In this document: positions 1-8,939 of the stretch, piece after piece
How the letters are laid out: the number at the start of each line of letters is the position of its first letter
How positions within the stretch are numbered: position 1 is the stretch's first letter
Assembly (NCBI GenBank): GCA_005503215.1
Contig: SCNS01000008.1
Span: 124,001 to 188,000, forward strand
Direction of reading: 5' to 3'
Source of the DNA: Sphingomonadaceae bacterium 3R27C6
Lineage (GTDB): Bacteria > Pseudomonadota > Alphaproteobacteria > Sphingomonadales > Sphingomonadaceae
DNA: 64,000 bases
Position numbers and translations under genes: made by a program
The notes under the pieces: generated by a model
Told to the model about the DNA's origin: nothing
Database searches by the model: none
Seen by the model: the letters and a program-made list of their open reading frames with translations, nothing else

Positions 1-58
1 CCAGCGCGAGCACGCCGGCGCCGGCCATGATCTCGCGGCGGTTGGGGGTCATGTTCAT
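1..58 (-). CDS. 5' end of an exported (Tat-type) protein, cut by the window edge
   Basis: Only the first 19 codons are visible. They read MNMTPNRREIMAGAGVLAL, with a twin arginine followed by a hydrophobic run, which is typical of a Tat signal peptide. The start lies 8 bases after the stop of the GH92 gene on the same strand, so it is almost certainly the next gene of the glycan-utilisation operon. A further glycosidase is likely from context, but the catalytic part lies outside the window and no family can be assigned. Confidence 0.6.
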   Translation of the reverse strand, partial: MNMTPNRREIMAGAGVLAL

Positions 59-66
59 CTCCGAAA

Positions 67-2409
67 TCACTTGGCGGGTGCGCTGATCGAGAAGGGCGCG
101 TCGGCGGGGGCGATGCCCCATTGTTTGTTGGGTTTGGCGCCCATCACGAAGTCGACCGTCCCGCCCTGCGACAAAGCGCCGTGGGTCAAATAGGTCTTGC
201 TTAGCGGCTTGCCGCCGAGCGCGACCGACTGGAGATAGACGTTCGTCGCGCTGTTGTTCGCGGCGTTGATCGTCAGCGTCTTGCCGTTCGGCATCGTCAG
301 CACCGCCTTCTGGAACAGCGGGCTGCCGATCGCATATTCGCCCGTCGCCGAGGCGACCGGATAGAAGCCCAAGGCCGAGAAGACATACCAGGCCGAGGTC
401 TGGCCATTATCCTCGTCGCCCGGATAGCCGTCGGGCGCCGACGAATAGAGCTTCGCCATGATGTCGCGCACATGATGCTGCGTCTTCCACGGCGCACCCG
501 CCCAATTGTAGAGATAGGGCATGTGCTGGATCGGCTGATTACCGTGGGCATATTGGCCCATGTCGACGATCTGCATCTCGCGGATCTCGTGGATCACCTG
601 CCCGTAATAGCTTTCGTCGAAGATCGGCGGGGTGGTGAAAATCGCATCGAGCCGCTCGACGAATTTCTGCCGCCCGCCCATCAGGTTCATCAGACCCTGG
701 ACGTCCTGCATCACCGCCCAGCTGTAGTGGAGCGCGTTGCCCTCGGTGAAGGCGTCGCCCCACTTATACGGGTTGAACGGGGTCGCCCACGAGCCGTCCT
801 TATTACGACCACGAATCCAGCCGCTCTGATTGTCGTAGAGCTTCTGATAGTTCAGCGCGCGCTCGCGATACTTCTTGGCGTCGGCATCCTTTCCGAGCAG
901 CTTGGCGAGCTGCGCGATCGAGAAGTCGGCGGTCGCATATTCGAGCGTCCGCGCGGCATTTTCGTTGATGCCGACGTCATAGGGGACATAGCCGAGCTGG
1001 TTGTAATATTCGGCGCCCTCGCGCCCGACCGCGGCGATCACCTTGCCCGCCTTGTCGCGGGGCCGGCCCTCGCTCGTCGTCGCATTCTTGATCATCGCCT
1101 CGTACAGCGTCTCGACATCGAAACCGCGCACGCCGTTGAAATAGGCGTCGGCGATCAGGTTCGCCGAGTTCGAACCGATCATCACGTTGCGATAGCCGGG
1201 GCTCGCCCATTCGGGCAGCCAGCCGCCCTCCTTATAGGTGTTGACCAGCCCCTGCATGATCTGGCTGTCGAGGTCGGGATACATCAGCGCAAAGAAGGGG
1301 AAGACCGCGCGCCACGTGTCCCAGAAACCATTGTCGGTGAACATGTAACCGTCGTGCACCTTGCCGTCGTACGGGCTGTAGTGGACGATCTTTCCGTTCG
1401 CGTCCTTTTCATAGAAGACGCGCGGGAATTGCAGCATCCGGTAGAGCGAAGAATAGAAGGTGCGGATTTTTTCGGGGTCGGGATCGGTCACGCGGATACG
1501 CGAGAGTTCCTTTTCCCACGCCGCCTTCGCCTTCGCCTGCGTCGCGTCGAAGCTGTCGCTGCCGATTTCGCTGCGCAGGTTCAGCAGCGCCTGTTCGGGA
1601 CTGATGAACGAAGAGGCGACGCGGACATGGACCTTGTCGCCCTTCTTCGTCTTGAAGCTGAGCACCGCGCCGACATGGTCGCCCTCGCGCGCCAGCTCGT
1701 TCGTCGGCGCGTTGTCGCCCGCCCAGGTGCGCGCGAGCGTGAAGTCGCGGTCGAATTCGGCGACGAAATAATTGTGGAAATTGTCGGGCACGCCGCCGTT
1801 GTTGTTGCGGACATAGCCGGTGATGCGGCGGTTCTTGACGTCGACCTTGACCATCGATCCGCCCGCGAGCCCGTCGAGCAGGATGTGCGCGTCGTCGCTT
1901 TCGGGGAAGGTGAAGCGGAACTGCGCGGCGCGTTCGGTCGGCGCGACCTCGGCGGTCACGTCATAGTCGGCGAGATAGACTTTGTACGAATAGGGGCGCG
2001 CAACCTCTGCCTTGTGGCTGAACCAGCTGCCGCGCTCCTGCTGCTTGACCTTCACCGGGCCGGTTTCGGCCATCAGCGCGAAGGCGGCATAATCGTTCAT
2101 CCACGGGCTCGGCTGGTGCGTCTGCTTGATGCCGCTGATCTTCTCGCCGTCATAGGTATAGCCCCAGCCGCTGCCGGGTTCGCCGGTCACCGGGGTCCAG
2201 CTGTTCATGCCAAAGGGCACCGCGACCGCGGGATAGGTGTTGCCGTACGACAGGCGATAGCTCGAATCGGTGCCCATCAGCGGGTTGACGTAATCGACGA
2301 GCGCGGTCTGGTTCGCGGCCGATTGCGCGAGCGCAACGGGCGTACCGACGCCGGTCAGCACAAGCGCGCTTGCGGCGGCGCTCAGCATCGTCTTGCGGAT
2401 CGTCTTCAC
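67..2409 (-). CDS. GH92 family alpha-mannosidase, exported
   Basis: Predicted exo-acting alpha-mannosidase of 780 residues with an N-terminal signal peptide ending near ALAQS. GH92 enzymes are calcium-dependent and remove alpha-linked mannose from mannans and high-mannose N-glycans in the periplasm or outside the cell. The sequence shows GFWDTWRAVFPF near residue 360, HGNQPIQHMPYLYNWAG near 620, and the family signature GYPGDEDNGQTSAWYVFSAL near 660-680, which contains the acidic catalytic residues. Its ATG overlaps the TGA of the GH43 gene by four bases, so the two are translationally coupled. Linkage specificity cannot be read from sequence. Confidence 0.93.
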   Translation of the reverse strand: MKTIRKTMLSAAASALVLTGVGTPVALAQSAANQTALVDYVNPLMGTDSSYRLSYGNTYPAVAVPFGMNSWTPVTGEPGSGWGYTYDGEKISGIKQTHQPSPWMNDYAAFALMAETGPVKVKQQERGSWFSHKAEVARPYSYKVYLADYDVTAEVAPTERAAQFRFTFPESDDAHILLDGLAGGSMVKVDVKNRRITGYVRNNNGGVPDNFHNYFVAEFDRDFTLARTWAGDNAPTNELAREGDHVGAVLSFKTKKGDKVHVRVASSFISPEQALLNLRSEIGSDSFDATQAKAKAAWEKELSRIRVTDPDPEKIRTFYSSLYRMLQFPRVFYEKDANGKIVHYSPYDGKVHDGYMFTDNGFWDTWRAVFPFFALMYPDLDSQIMQGLVNTYKEGGWLPEWASPGYRNVMIGSNSANLIADAYFNGVRGFDVETLYEAMIKNATTSEGRPRDKAGKVIAAVGREGAEYYNQLGYVPYDVGINENAARTLEYATADFSIAQLAKLLGKDADAKKYRERALNYQKLYDNQSGWIRGRNKDGSWATPFNPYKWGDAFTEGNALHYSWAVMQDVQGLMNLMGGRQKFVERLDAIFTTPPIFDESYYGQVIHEIREMQIVDMGQYAHGNQPIQHMPYLYNWAGAPWKTQHHVRDIMAKLYSSAPDGYPGDEDNGQTSAWYVFSALGFYPVASATGEYAIGSPLFQKAVLTMPNGKTLTINAANNSATNVYLQSVALGGKPLSKTYLTHGALSQGGTVDFVMGAKPNKQWGIAPADAPFSISAPAK

Positions 2410-3479
2410 TTCGTCTCTCCCCTGTTTGCCGTTCGTGGCGGCAGCGGGCGTGCTGCGACGCCCTCATTTGTCATCTTCACCGGCGCGATCGTGCCGTCGG
2501 CGTTGAAAGTCATGCGGTCGATCGCAAGCTGGCGGCGCTCGCCGCTCTGTTGATCGAGCGGGCGGCGATGATAGACGATATACCAGTCGTCGGTGCCGGG
2601 CACATTGACCACCGAATGATGCCCCGCGCCGCGCGCGATCTTGAAATCCTGGCTCAAAATCTTGCCCATCGGCTTGAACGGCCCGGTCGGCGACGGCCCC
2701 ATCGCATAGGCGACCGAATAGTCGGGGCCGGTCCAGCCGCCCTCCGACCACATCAGATAATAGACGCCCTTCCGCTTCACCATGAACGAGCCCTCGACAT
2801 AGCCGGGGGGCGTGATTTCCTTGTAGGTCGTGCCGTCGGCAAAGGGCTCGATCGAGGTCAGGTCGTCGCCGAGGCGGACGACATTGCAATGCTTCCAGCC
2901 GCCATAATAGAGATAATGCTGCCCATCATCGTCGCGAAAAACGAACTGGTCGATCGGCTGCGCGCCGTTGTGGAAGGCGTCGATCAGCGGCTTGCCGATC
3001 GCATCCTTGAACGGCCCCTCGGGGCGGTCGCTGACCGCGACGCCGATGCCGCCGCGCTGGTCGTTCGACTGGATGTCGTTGGCGCCGAAGAAGAGATAAT
3101 ATTTGCCGTCCTTCTCGATCGCCGACGGCGCCCACACGGCATAGGCCGCCCAGGCGACATTCTCGACGTCGAGCGCGTGGCTATGCTTCGTCCAGTGGAC
3201 GAGGTCGGGCGACGAAAAGACGTTGAAGAAGGTCTGGTAATGATAGGACGGCCGGACCGTCTTCTGTTCGCGCAGCTTCTTCTGCTGCTCATTGAAATGC
3301 TGTGAGAGATCGGGCGTCTCGCCATGGTCCGAATAGGTCGGATAGATCCAGTAACGGTCGCCGAAAACACGAATTTCGGGATCGGCGTACCAGCCGGGAA
3401 CGATCGGATTCTCTGCCGCGGCCGTGCCGCCCGTCAGCAGCGCCGCACCGAAAACCAGCGATTTCAACCAGACACGCAC
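2406..3479 (-). CDS. GH43-like glycoside hydrolase, exported
   Basis: Five-bladed beta-propeller glycosidase of 357 residues. The mature N-terminus begins NPIVPGWYADPEI, giving the catalytic aspartate in ADPE. YLFFGAND supplies the second acidic position, and YVEGSFMVKRKGVYYLMWSE carries the probable acid glutamate. I place the start at a GTG giving VRVWLKSLVFGAALL, a good signal peptide, because GGGGAG lies 8 bases upstream. The open frame extends further upstream but has no ribosome site there. GH43 members act on arabinans, xylans and galactans, so this enzyme may trim side chains of the mannose-containing target. Exact specificity is unknown. Confidence 0.85.
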   Translation of the reverse strand: MRVWLKSLVFGAALLTGGTAAAENPIVPGWYADPEIRVFGDRYWIYPTYSDHGETPDLSQHFNEQQKKLREQKTVRPSYHYQTFFNVFSSPDLVHWTKHSHALDVENVAWAAYAVWAPSAIEKDGKYYLFFGANDIQSNDQRGGIGVAVSDRPEGPFKDAIGKPLIDAFHNGAQPIDQFVFRDDDGQHYLYYGGWKHCNVVRLGDDLTSIEPFADGTTYKEITPPGYVEGSFMVKRKGVYYLMWSEGGWTGPDYSVAYAMGPSPTGPFKPMGKILSQDFKIARGAGHHSVVNVPGTDDWYIVYHRRPLDQQSGERRQLAIDRMTFNADGTIAPVKMTNEGVAARPLPPRTANRGETK

Positions 3480-3538
3480 CCTGCATCGCTCCCCGCTTCG
3501 CTCATTACAATAGTCATACCCGCTCGCCCGGAAAGAGT

Positions 3539-3562
3539 GGGTGGCTCCTTGCGGAGCCACCC
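3539..3562 (-). terminator. Hairpin between receptor and GH43 genes
   Basis: A perfect 10-bp stem (GGGTGGCTCC / GGAGCCACCC) with a TTGC loop lies 28 bases after the receptor stop. On the minus strand it is followed by ACTCTTTCC, a weak T-tract. It may act as a partial terminator or RNA-stabilising hairpin that keeps receptor transcript above that of the downstream hydrolases. Confidence 0.6.
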
Positions 3563-3590
3563 AAGGGGGAGAGCTGGGGTATGGGCCCCA

Positions 3591-6500
3591 TCAGAACTTG
3601 TACGAAACGCCGACGTAAGCGCGGCGGCCGAAGTAGTTGCTGCGGACGAAGCGGTCCTTGGTGTCGTTACCAAGGTGCTGGCGCTCTTCCGATTTGGTCA
3701 GGTTGATGACCGAGGCGGTGAGCATCAGCCCGTCCATCAGCTCGTAGGAGGCGTTGATGTCGACCTGTTCATAGGGGTCGGTGTAGACGTTGAGGCCCGA
3801 CTGGAGCCCGCCGACGACTTCGCCGCGGCGGTTGTATGAGGCGCGGACGAGGAACTTGTCGGTTTCGTAGAAGACCGACGCGTTGACCTGCGTCTTCGCG
3901 CTGCCGACCAGCGCCGACTTGCCGACGGTTTCGCCGTCGAGCGTGATGTCGGCGACCGAGGTGTCGTTATAGGTGAAGTTCACCTGCGCGCCGAGGCCGA
4001 AGTCGAGCGTATGCTGGGCATAGAGTTCGATACCCTGCGACACCGCGTTCGACCCGTTGGCGATGGTCGAATAGGGCTGGATCAGCACCTGCTCGCCGTT
4101 CACTTCGCGCGTCACGTCGAGCACGAGCGGCACGACGAAGTCCGAGACTTCCTTGCGGAACACACCGGCACCGAGCACCGAGCCACGCTTGAAATACCAT
4201 TCGACGCCAAGGTCGTACTGCCATGCCGAGAAGGGCTGGAGATCGGCGTTGCCGCCGCTGCCCGACCAGCCCTCGAACTCGCCGAACTGGCCGCGGTCGA
4301 AGGCGTAGGCCGCCGAACGGTAAGTGAGCGAACGCTGCGAGCCGAGATCGTTGAACGACGGACGCGAGATCACCTTGGCGACCGCGCCGCGAACGACGAT
4401 GTCGGGGGTGACTTCATAGACGACGTTCAGGCTGGGGAGCCAGTCGGTGTAGCTCTTCGACTGATCGATCTGCGTGTTGACGATCACTTCGCGCTCGGCA
4501 AGCGGCCGCACCTGGCAGTTGCCGTCGGGGGCGAGCGGCACATTCGGATCGAACGGTCCGCCCGGGCCGTCGACGCAATAATCGTTGAGGAATTGCAGGC
4601 GATCCGACGTCAGGCCCGACTGCTTGGTGTGCGCGACGCGGACACCGATGTTGCCGCGCAGCGGACCGGCCTCGAAATCGGCCTGCACATAACCGGCGAA
4701 CACCTTTTCCTTCAGGTCATAGGTGTTGTTCGGCTCGGGCACGCGCACCGACGGGCCATAGGTCGTGTTGATGTAATCAAGATAATTGCTGAAGTTGATG
4801 CCGGGGAACGAGCTTGCATCGAACCCGCCGGCGATGTTGCCGATCGGATTGTCATAGAAATATTCGGGCCGCGCGACCGCACCCTCGGGGGTGTCCTGAT
4901 AGCGCCGCTTGGTCGCCGGATCGGCGTACCATTCGTTGCGGCCGGTTTCGCGATGGATGCTCATCTCGCGCCACTTGCCGCCGACACGGAACGCGCTCAA
5001 AAAGCTGTCGAAGCGGCGGACAAGATCGAGCTGCGCATAACGCTGCGAGATCGCGCTGTTGGTGAAGCCCGAACCCGTCGAACCGACGTCGATCTGCGCG
5101 ATGCCGTTCTTGATATTTTGCTGCAGCTCGGGCGAGAATTCCATGTTGAGATTACCGCCGGTGAAATCCCACGCGCTCAGGAAATTGCCGTTCTGCTCCT
5201 GCCCGGGGATCGTCAGGCGCGGTTTCACGGCGACACCGAAGCGCATCGACGGACCGCCGGTCGCCTTCGTCTTGCCGAATTTCAGCACCGCGTCGAAATT
5301 GTCCTGATTCCAGGCCACCTCGGTCTCGAAGGTGTTCGAAACCTGCTTTTCGCGGCTATATGAGCCTGCGATCTGCGGCGTTTCCATCGTGCAGGGCGTC
5401 GGCCGGGTAAGGCAGCCGGTTCCCGCGGCGGGCACCTGGAAATTCGCCGACTGGAAGATCGTGCCGCTCTCATCAAAGGTCGGCGCGGTGAAGAAATTGC
5501 CATAACCCCATTCGGGGATCTTCAGCACATTGCTCTGCCAGTTGCTCTTGTAATCGAAGCGGAAATAATTGGCGGTGACGGTCAGGTTTTCGATCGGGCG
5601 CATCTGCGCGGTCGCCTGGATGCCAAGGCGCTTGCGCTGCTGCGAAAAGACTTCGGCGTTGACCGACTGCGGCGCCCAATAGCCCGAATAATGCTTGCCG
5701 TCCTGCCCCGTCACGCCGGTGCCCGGCCAATAGGAAATCGCGTCGTCATTCTCGAACGGATTGCCGTTGACGTCGGTCGCGGGGGTGATGATGTCGCCGT
5801 TCGGGGCGCGGTCGCTCCACCAGCGCCAGGTCTCGGTCGAGCCGCGCAGCTCGCGGTTCGACCGTTCCTGATAGGTTGCACCGATCAGGAAACCGAGCCG
5901 CTCTTCGGGGTCCTTCCATGAAATCTGGCCGGCGATCTGCGGGTCGAATTTCTTGGTGGTGTCCGAATAGGTGCCTTCGGCCGAGACGAAGCCCGACCAG
6001 GCCGGCAGGTCGAACGGTCGGCGGGTGTTGAGGATCACGGTGCCGCCGACACCGCCCTCTTCGAGCCGCGCTTCGGCCGACTTGTACACTTCGGTGCTGG
6101 CGATGAAGTTCGACGGCAGCAAGACATAGTTGAACGAGCGCGACGGATCGCCGCTGTCGGCGCCGGCGATGAAATTGCCGTTGAGCAGGGTGAGCGTCAG
6201 GTCCGACTGGAGACCGCGAATGCTGACACGGCTGCCCTCGCCGCCGTCGCGGGTGATGATCACACCGGGGACGCGCTGCAGCGCGTCGGCGACGTTCTTG
6301 TCGGGGAATTTGCCGATGTCCTCGGCGGTGATGACTTCGATCAGCGAGTTGGCTTCGCGCTTCTGCTCGAGGCTCTGCTCGATCGACTTGCGATAGCCGG
6401 TGACGACGATCGCATCGCCCGGTGCTGCCTCTGCCGCTTCATCCGTGGGCGGCTGCGGCGCCGGCGCCGGCGCTGCCTGCGCATAGGCCTGCCCGGCGCT

Positions 6501-6596
6501 GCACAGTGCCGCGAGCGTGCCCGCGCCCAGCATCAGTTCGCGCACCAGCGCCGCGCGCCGCGCCGCTTTCGCTGAATGGATTTGTCCTGCCTTCAT
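3591..6596 (-). CDS. TonB-dependent receptor for a glycan
   Basis: Outer-membrane transporter of 1001 residues. A signal peptide (LMLGAGTLAALCSAGQAYAQ) is followed by the TonB-box-like region DAIVVTGYRKSIEQSLEQKR, then a plug domain (EVITAEDIGKFPDKNVADAL, RVPGVIITRDGGEG). A 22-stranded barrel ends in YVGVSYKF with the terminal aromatic residue typical of barrel proteins. The sequence resembles the sphingomonad and Caulobacter sugar-receptor group. The ATG at 6596 is preferred over an upstream start because GGGAGG lies 8 bases before it. The surrounding GH92, GH2 and GH43 genes suggest uptake of mannose-containing oligosaccharides. Confidence 0.93.
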   Translation of the reverse strand: MKAGQIHSAKAARRAALVRELMLGAGTLAALCSAGQAYAQAAPAPAPQPPTDEAAEAAPGDAIVVTGYRKSIEQSLEQKREANSLIEVITAEDIGKFPDKNVADALQRVPGVIITRDGGEGSRVSIRGLQSDLTLTLLNGNFIAGADSGDPSRSFNYVLLPSNFIASTEVYKSAEARLEEGGVGGTVILNTRRPFDLPAWSGFVSAEGTYSDTTKKFDPQIAGQISWKDPEERLGFLIGATYQERSNRELRGSTETWRWWSDRAPNGDIITPATDVNGNPFENDDAISYWPGTGVTGQDGKHYSGYWAPQSVNAEVFSQQRKRLGIQATAQMRPIENLTVTANYFRFDYKSNWQSNVLKIPEWGYGNFFTAPTFDESGTIFQSANFQVPAAGTGCLTRPTPCTMETPQIAGSYSREKQVSNTFETEVAWNQDNFDAVLKFGKTKATGGPSMRFGVAVKPRLTIPGQEQNGNFLSAWDFTGGNLNMEFSPELQQNIKNGIAQIDVGSTGSGFTNSAISQRYAQLDLVRRFDSFLSAFRVGGKWREMSIHRETGRNEWYADPATKRRYQDTPEGAVARPEYFYDNPIGNIAGGFDASSFPGINFSNYLDYINTTYGPSVRVPEPNNTYDLKEKVFAGYVQADFEAGPLRGNIGVRVAHTKQSGLTSDRLQFLNDYCVDGPGGPFDPNVPLAPDGNCQVRPLAEREVIVNTQIDQSKSYTDWLPSLNVVYEVTPDIVVRGAVAKVISRPSFNDLGSQRSLTYRSAAYAFDRGQFGEFEGWSGSGGNADLQPFSAWQYDLGVEWYFKRGSVLGAGVFRKEVSDFVVPLVLDVTREVNGEQVLIQPYSTIANGSNAVSQGIELYAQHTLDFGLGAQVNFTYNDTSVADITLDGETVGKSALVGSAKTQVNASVFYETDKFLVRASYNRRGEVVGGLQSGLNVYTDPYEQVDINASYELMDGLMLTASVINLTKSEERQHLGNDTKDRFVRSNYFGRRAYVGVSYKF

Positions 6597-6692
6597 CACA
6601 TCGACCTCCCTGTTCGAGGGGCTGTTCGCCCCCACTCGTTATTCGGCGCTTTCGGAGTCGCCGAGCAGCGGATCCCCGGACCCGTTGCGCCT

Positions 6693-6721
6693 CTATCAGA
6701 ATATAAAAAACAATTTGTCAA
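6693..6721 (-). promoter_or_regulatory. Candidate sigma-70 promoter of the receptor gene
   Basis: On the minus strand a perfect TTGACA (6721-6716) is followed after 17 bases by TGATAG (6698-6693), a weak -10. It lies about 100 bases upstream of the receptor start in a sharply AT-rich patch (6690-6735) within otherwise GC-rich DNA. The adjoining AAAATAAATTTT-like stretch could be an operator. This is inference from sequence only. Confidence 0.45.
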
Positions 6722-6842
6722 AATAAATTTTTCGAGCCGGTGGCGGGACGCGATGAATCGTTACAGGCCCGTCACAAAGGCACAGTTTTTCGCAGTTTTG
6801 CGTGGATATCGACTCGCGACCACAGGTCGTCGCGCCCGCCAT

Positions 6843-6908
6843 CCCCGACTCCGGGGACGGCAGGTCCCGTCACGCTTTCGCCCGAGGCCGGTCAGTCCGG
6901 AGTCGGGG
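6843..6908. repeat. 12-bp inverted repeat spanning the end of the GH2 gene
   Basis: CCCCGACTCCGG at 6843-6854 is matched exactly by CCGGAGTCGGGG at 6897-6908, with a 42-base spacer that itself can fold. The right arm lies inside the last codons of the GH2 gene. The rest of 6597-6891 holds only the candidate receptor promoter and no coding region. It may serve as a terminator or RNA stabiliser, but there is no T-tract. Confidence 0.5.
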
Positions 6909-8841
6909 TCGTCCAGAGCGGCGCGGCGATCTTCGCCAACGCCTCCGCCGATGCCTTCGGCACCGCGCGGTCATAGGTCAGCAGCCCGTTGATCTCGTCC
7001 TCGACATCGGTCGTCTGCGTGTAGACCGAGGCGCTGAGCCCATTCTCCTTCGCCTGACGGATCACGCCTTCCATCTTGCGGCGGAAGCGGACGAGATATT
7101 CCTTCTCGTCCTGCGCGACCTGATAGCTCCAATTGCCCTTGCCCGGCTTCCAGATATGCCCCGGCACGGGGAAACCGACCCCGCCATATTCGCCGAGCAC
7201 GATCGCGCGGTCAGCCTGCAGCGGCGGCGTCTTCGGCACATCCTCGTAAGTATGGATGTCGAGCATGTCGGAGTCCTTCGGCGCGACGTCGAGCCAGCCC
7301 GAATTGGCGTCGACCAGCCGCGTCGGATCGATCCCCTTCACAAAGCGCGTCAGCGTCGCCGAATCATACTGACCCCACCCCTCGTTGTTGACGACCCACG
7401 TCACGATCGAGGGGAAGGCACGCAGCTCGCCGATCATTTCGGACAATTGCTTCTGCTGCTCGGCGAGCGTTTCCGACGGGAAGATCGCCTGATACTGGCT
7501 GGTGCCGGCGAGATATTGATCCTCACCGCCGCCCGAGGGCATGTCCTGCCAGATCAGCATGCCAAGCCGATCGGCATCGTGATAATAGCGCGCGGGTTCG
7601 ACCTTGATATGCTTGCGCAGCATGTTGAACCCCGCCTTCTTCAGAAAGACGATGTCGCTCTTCATCGCCTCCTCCGACGGCGGCGTATAAAGCCCGTCGG
7701 GCCACCAGCCCTGATCGAGCGTGCCGTGTTGGAACAAAGGTTTGTTGTTGAGCAGGATCGCGGGCTGCCCGGCGACGCGGCCGGGCCCGATCGACACTTT
7801 GCGCATTGCGAAATAGGCGGCGACGCTATCGCGCGGCGCACCCTGAACTTTCGCCGTCGCATAGACGCGGCTCTCATGATCGGTGAAGCGCGAGTCGTAT
7901 GCCTTTCGGTCGCGCTCGGCCTCGCCCGCATAGGGATCGGCAATCGTCACCAGCTCGGCCTTGAGGTCGTAGAGATGGGGGTCATCGGGCGACCAGAGAT
8001 GCGCGTTCGGGATGGCGAGCGTCGCCTGCCGGTTCGCGCGGATGATCGTCGAGGCGATCGTCTTGCCGCCCGCGCTCGCGGTCAGCCGCACCGCGTCATT
8101 GTCGTTCGCCCAGCCCGAGAGCGCCACGGCGACATCGACGGTGCCGCGGTCGATGTCGGGAGTCGCGCGCACCTCGGCGATATGAAGCTTGGGCACTGGT
8201 TCGATCCACACAGTCTGCCAGATACCGCTGACCGCGGTGTACCAGATGCCCGCGGGGTCGAGGATCTGCTTGCCGCGCGGCTGCGTGCCCGCGCTCGTCG
8301 GATCGGTGACCTCGACGACCAGCTCGTTCGCGCCCGCTTTCAGATAGGGGGTGATGTCGAAACCGAAGGCATCGAACCCGCCCTTGTGCGATCCGACGAC
8401 CGACCCGTTGACGCGCACCGTCGCTTCATAATCGACCGCGCCGAAATTGAGCATGACATTCTGGCCGCGCCAGTCGGCGGGGACGGTGAAGCTGCGGCGA
8501 TACCAGACGCGGTCGTCGGGCGTGACCTTGCGCGCGACGCGCGACAGCTTGGATTCGACGGGAAAGGGCACGAGGATCTTGCCGTCCATCGCCGCCGGCC
8601 GTTCAGCGGCCTTGGGCGCGATCGCATAGTCCCACAGGCCGTTGAGGTTGACCCAGCGCTCGCGCACCATCTGCGGGCGCGGGTAGAGGCGCCACGCGTT
8701 TTCGGGGGTCACTTCCTTGCCCCAGCGCGTCATCAGGTCGCTGGTATAAACGGCGTCGCCAGTGGGCGGTGCGGCGGTCTGCGCGTGCCCCGCGACGGGA
8801 GCGAGGGCAAGAAGGGATGCGGTGATCAAAAACTTGCGCAT
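6892..8841 (-). CDS. Glycoside hydrolase family 2 enzyme, exported
   Basis: Retaining beta-glycosidase of 649 residues with signal peptide MRKFLITASLLALAPVAGHAQ. The order is jelly-roll sugar-binding domain (about residues 60-240), immunoglobulin-like domain, then a TIM barrel. The acid/base glutamate is in VVNNEGWGQYD near residue 485 and the probable nucleophile in VLGEYGG near residue 549. GH2 includes beta-galactosidases, beta-mannosidases and beta-glucuronidases. The mannose setting makes beta-mannosidase or beta-galactosidase plausible, but the choice is open. The start at 8841 is fixed by the signal peptide. Confidence 0.9.
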   Translation of the reverse strand: MRKFLITASLLALAPVAGHAQTAAPPTGDAVYTSDLMTRWGKEVTPENAWRLYPRPQMVRERWVNLNGLWDYAIAPKAAERPAAMDGKILVPFPVESKLSRVARKVTPDDRVWYRRSFTVPADWRGQNVMLNFGAVDYEATVRVNGSVVGSHKGGFDAFGFDITPYLKAGANELVVEVTDPTSAGTQPRGKQILDPAGIWYTAVSGIWQTVWIEPVPKLHIAEVRATPDIDRGTVDVAVALSGWANDNDAVRLTASAGGKTIASTIIRANRQATLAIPNAHLWSPDDPHLYDLKAELVTIADPYAGEAERDRKAYDSRFTDHESRVYATAKVQGAPRDSVAAYFAMRKVSIGPGRVAGQPAILLNNKPLFQHGTLDQGWWPDGLYTPPSEEAMKSDIVFLKKAGFNMLRKHIKVEPARYYHDADRLGMLIWQDMPSGGGEDQYLAGTSQYQAIFPSETLAEQQKQLSEMIGELRAFPSIVTWVVNNEGWGQYDSATLTRFVKGIDPTRLVDANSGWLDVAPKDSDMLDIHTYEDVPKTPPLQADRAIVLGEYGGVGFPVPGHIWKPGKGNWSYQVAQDEKEYLVRFRRKMEGVIRQAKENGLSASVYTQTTDVEDEINGLLTYDRAVPKASAEALAKIAAPLWTTPTPD

Positions 8842-8866
8842 GGGATCTGTCCTGTTGGAATGAGGG

Positions 8867-8930
8867 GAGCCCAGGACCGGAGGGGGATGGCGGGTCCTGG
8901 GCTCGCGCCCCCGCAGGAGTGGCGGGGGCG
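8867..8930 (-). repeat. Two adjacent hairpins between GH92 and GH2 genes
   Basis: A 12-bp perfect inverted repeat (GAGCCCAGGACC at 8867-8878, partner at 8893-8904) directly abuts a second one (CGCCCCCGC at 8906-8914, partner at 8922-8930). Both fit in the 98-base gap between two genes read in the same direction. There is no T-tract, so RNA processing or stabilisation is as likely as termination. Confidence 0.6.
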
Positions 8931-8939
8931 AGGGGCTGG

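Noticed and set aside
472..2553. Long open frame of 693 codons opposite the GH92 gene
   Set aside because: It is the antisense shadow of a real GH92 coding region in GC-rich DNA, with a low-complexity Arg/Asp/Val-rich translation and no family.
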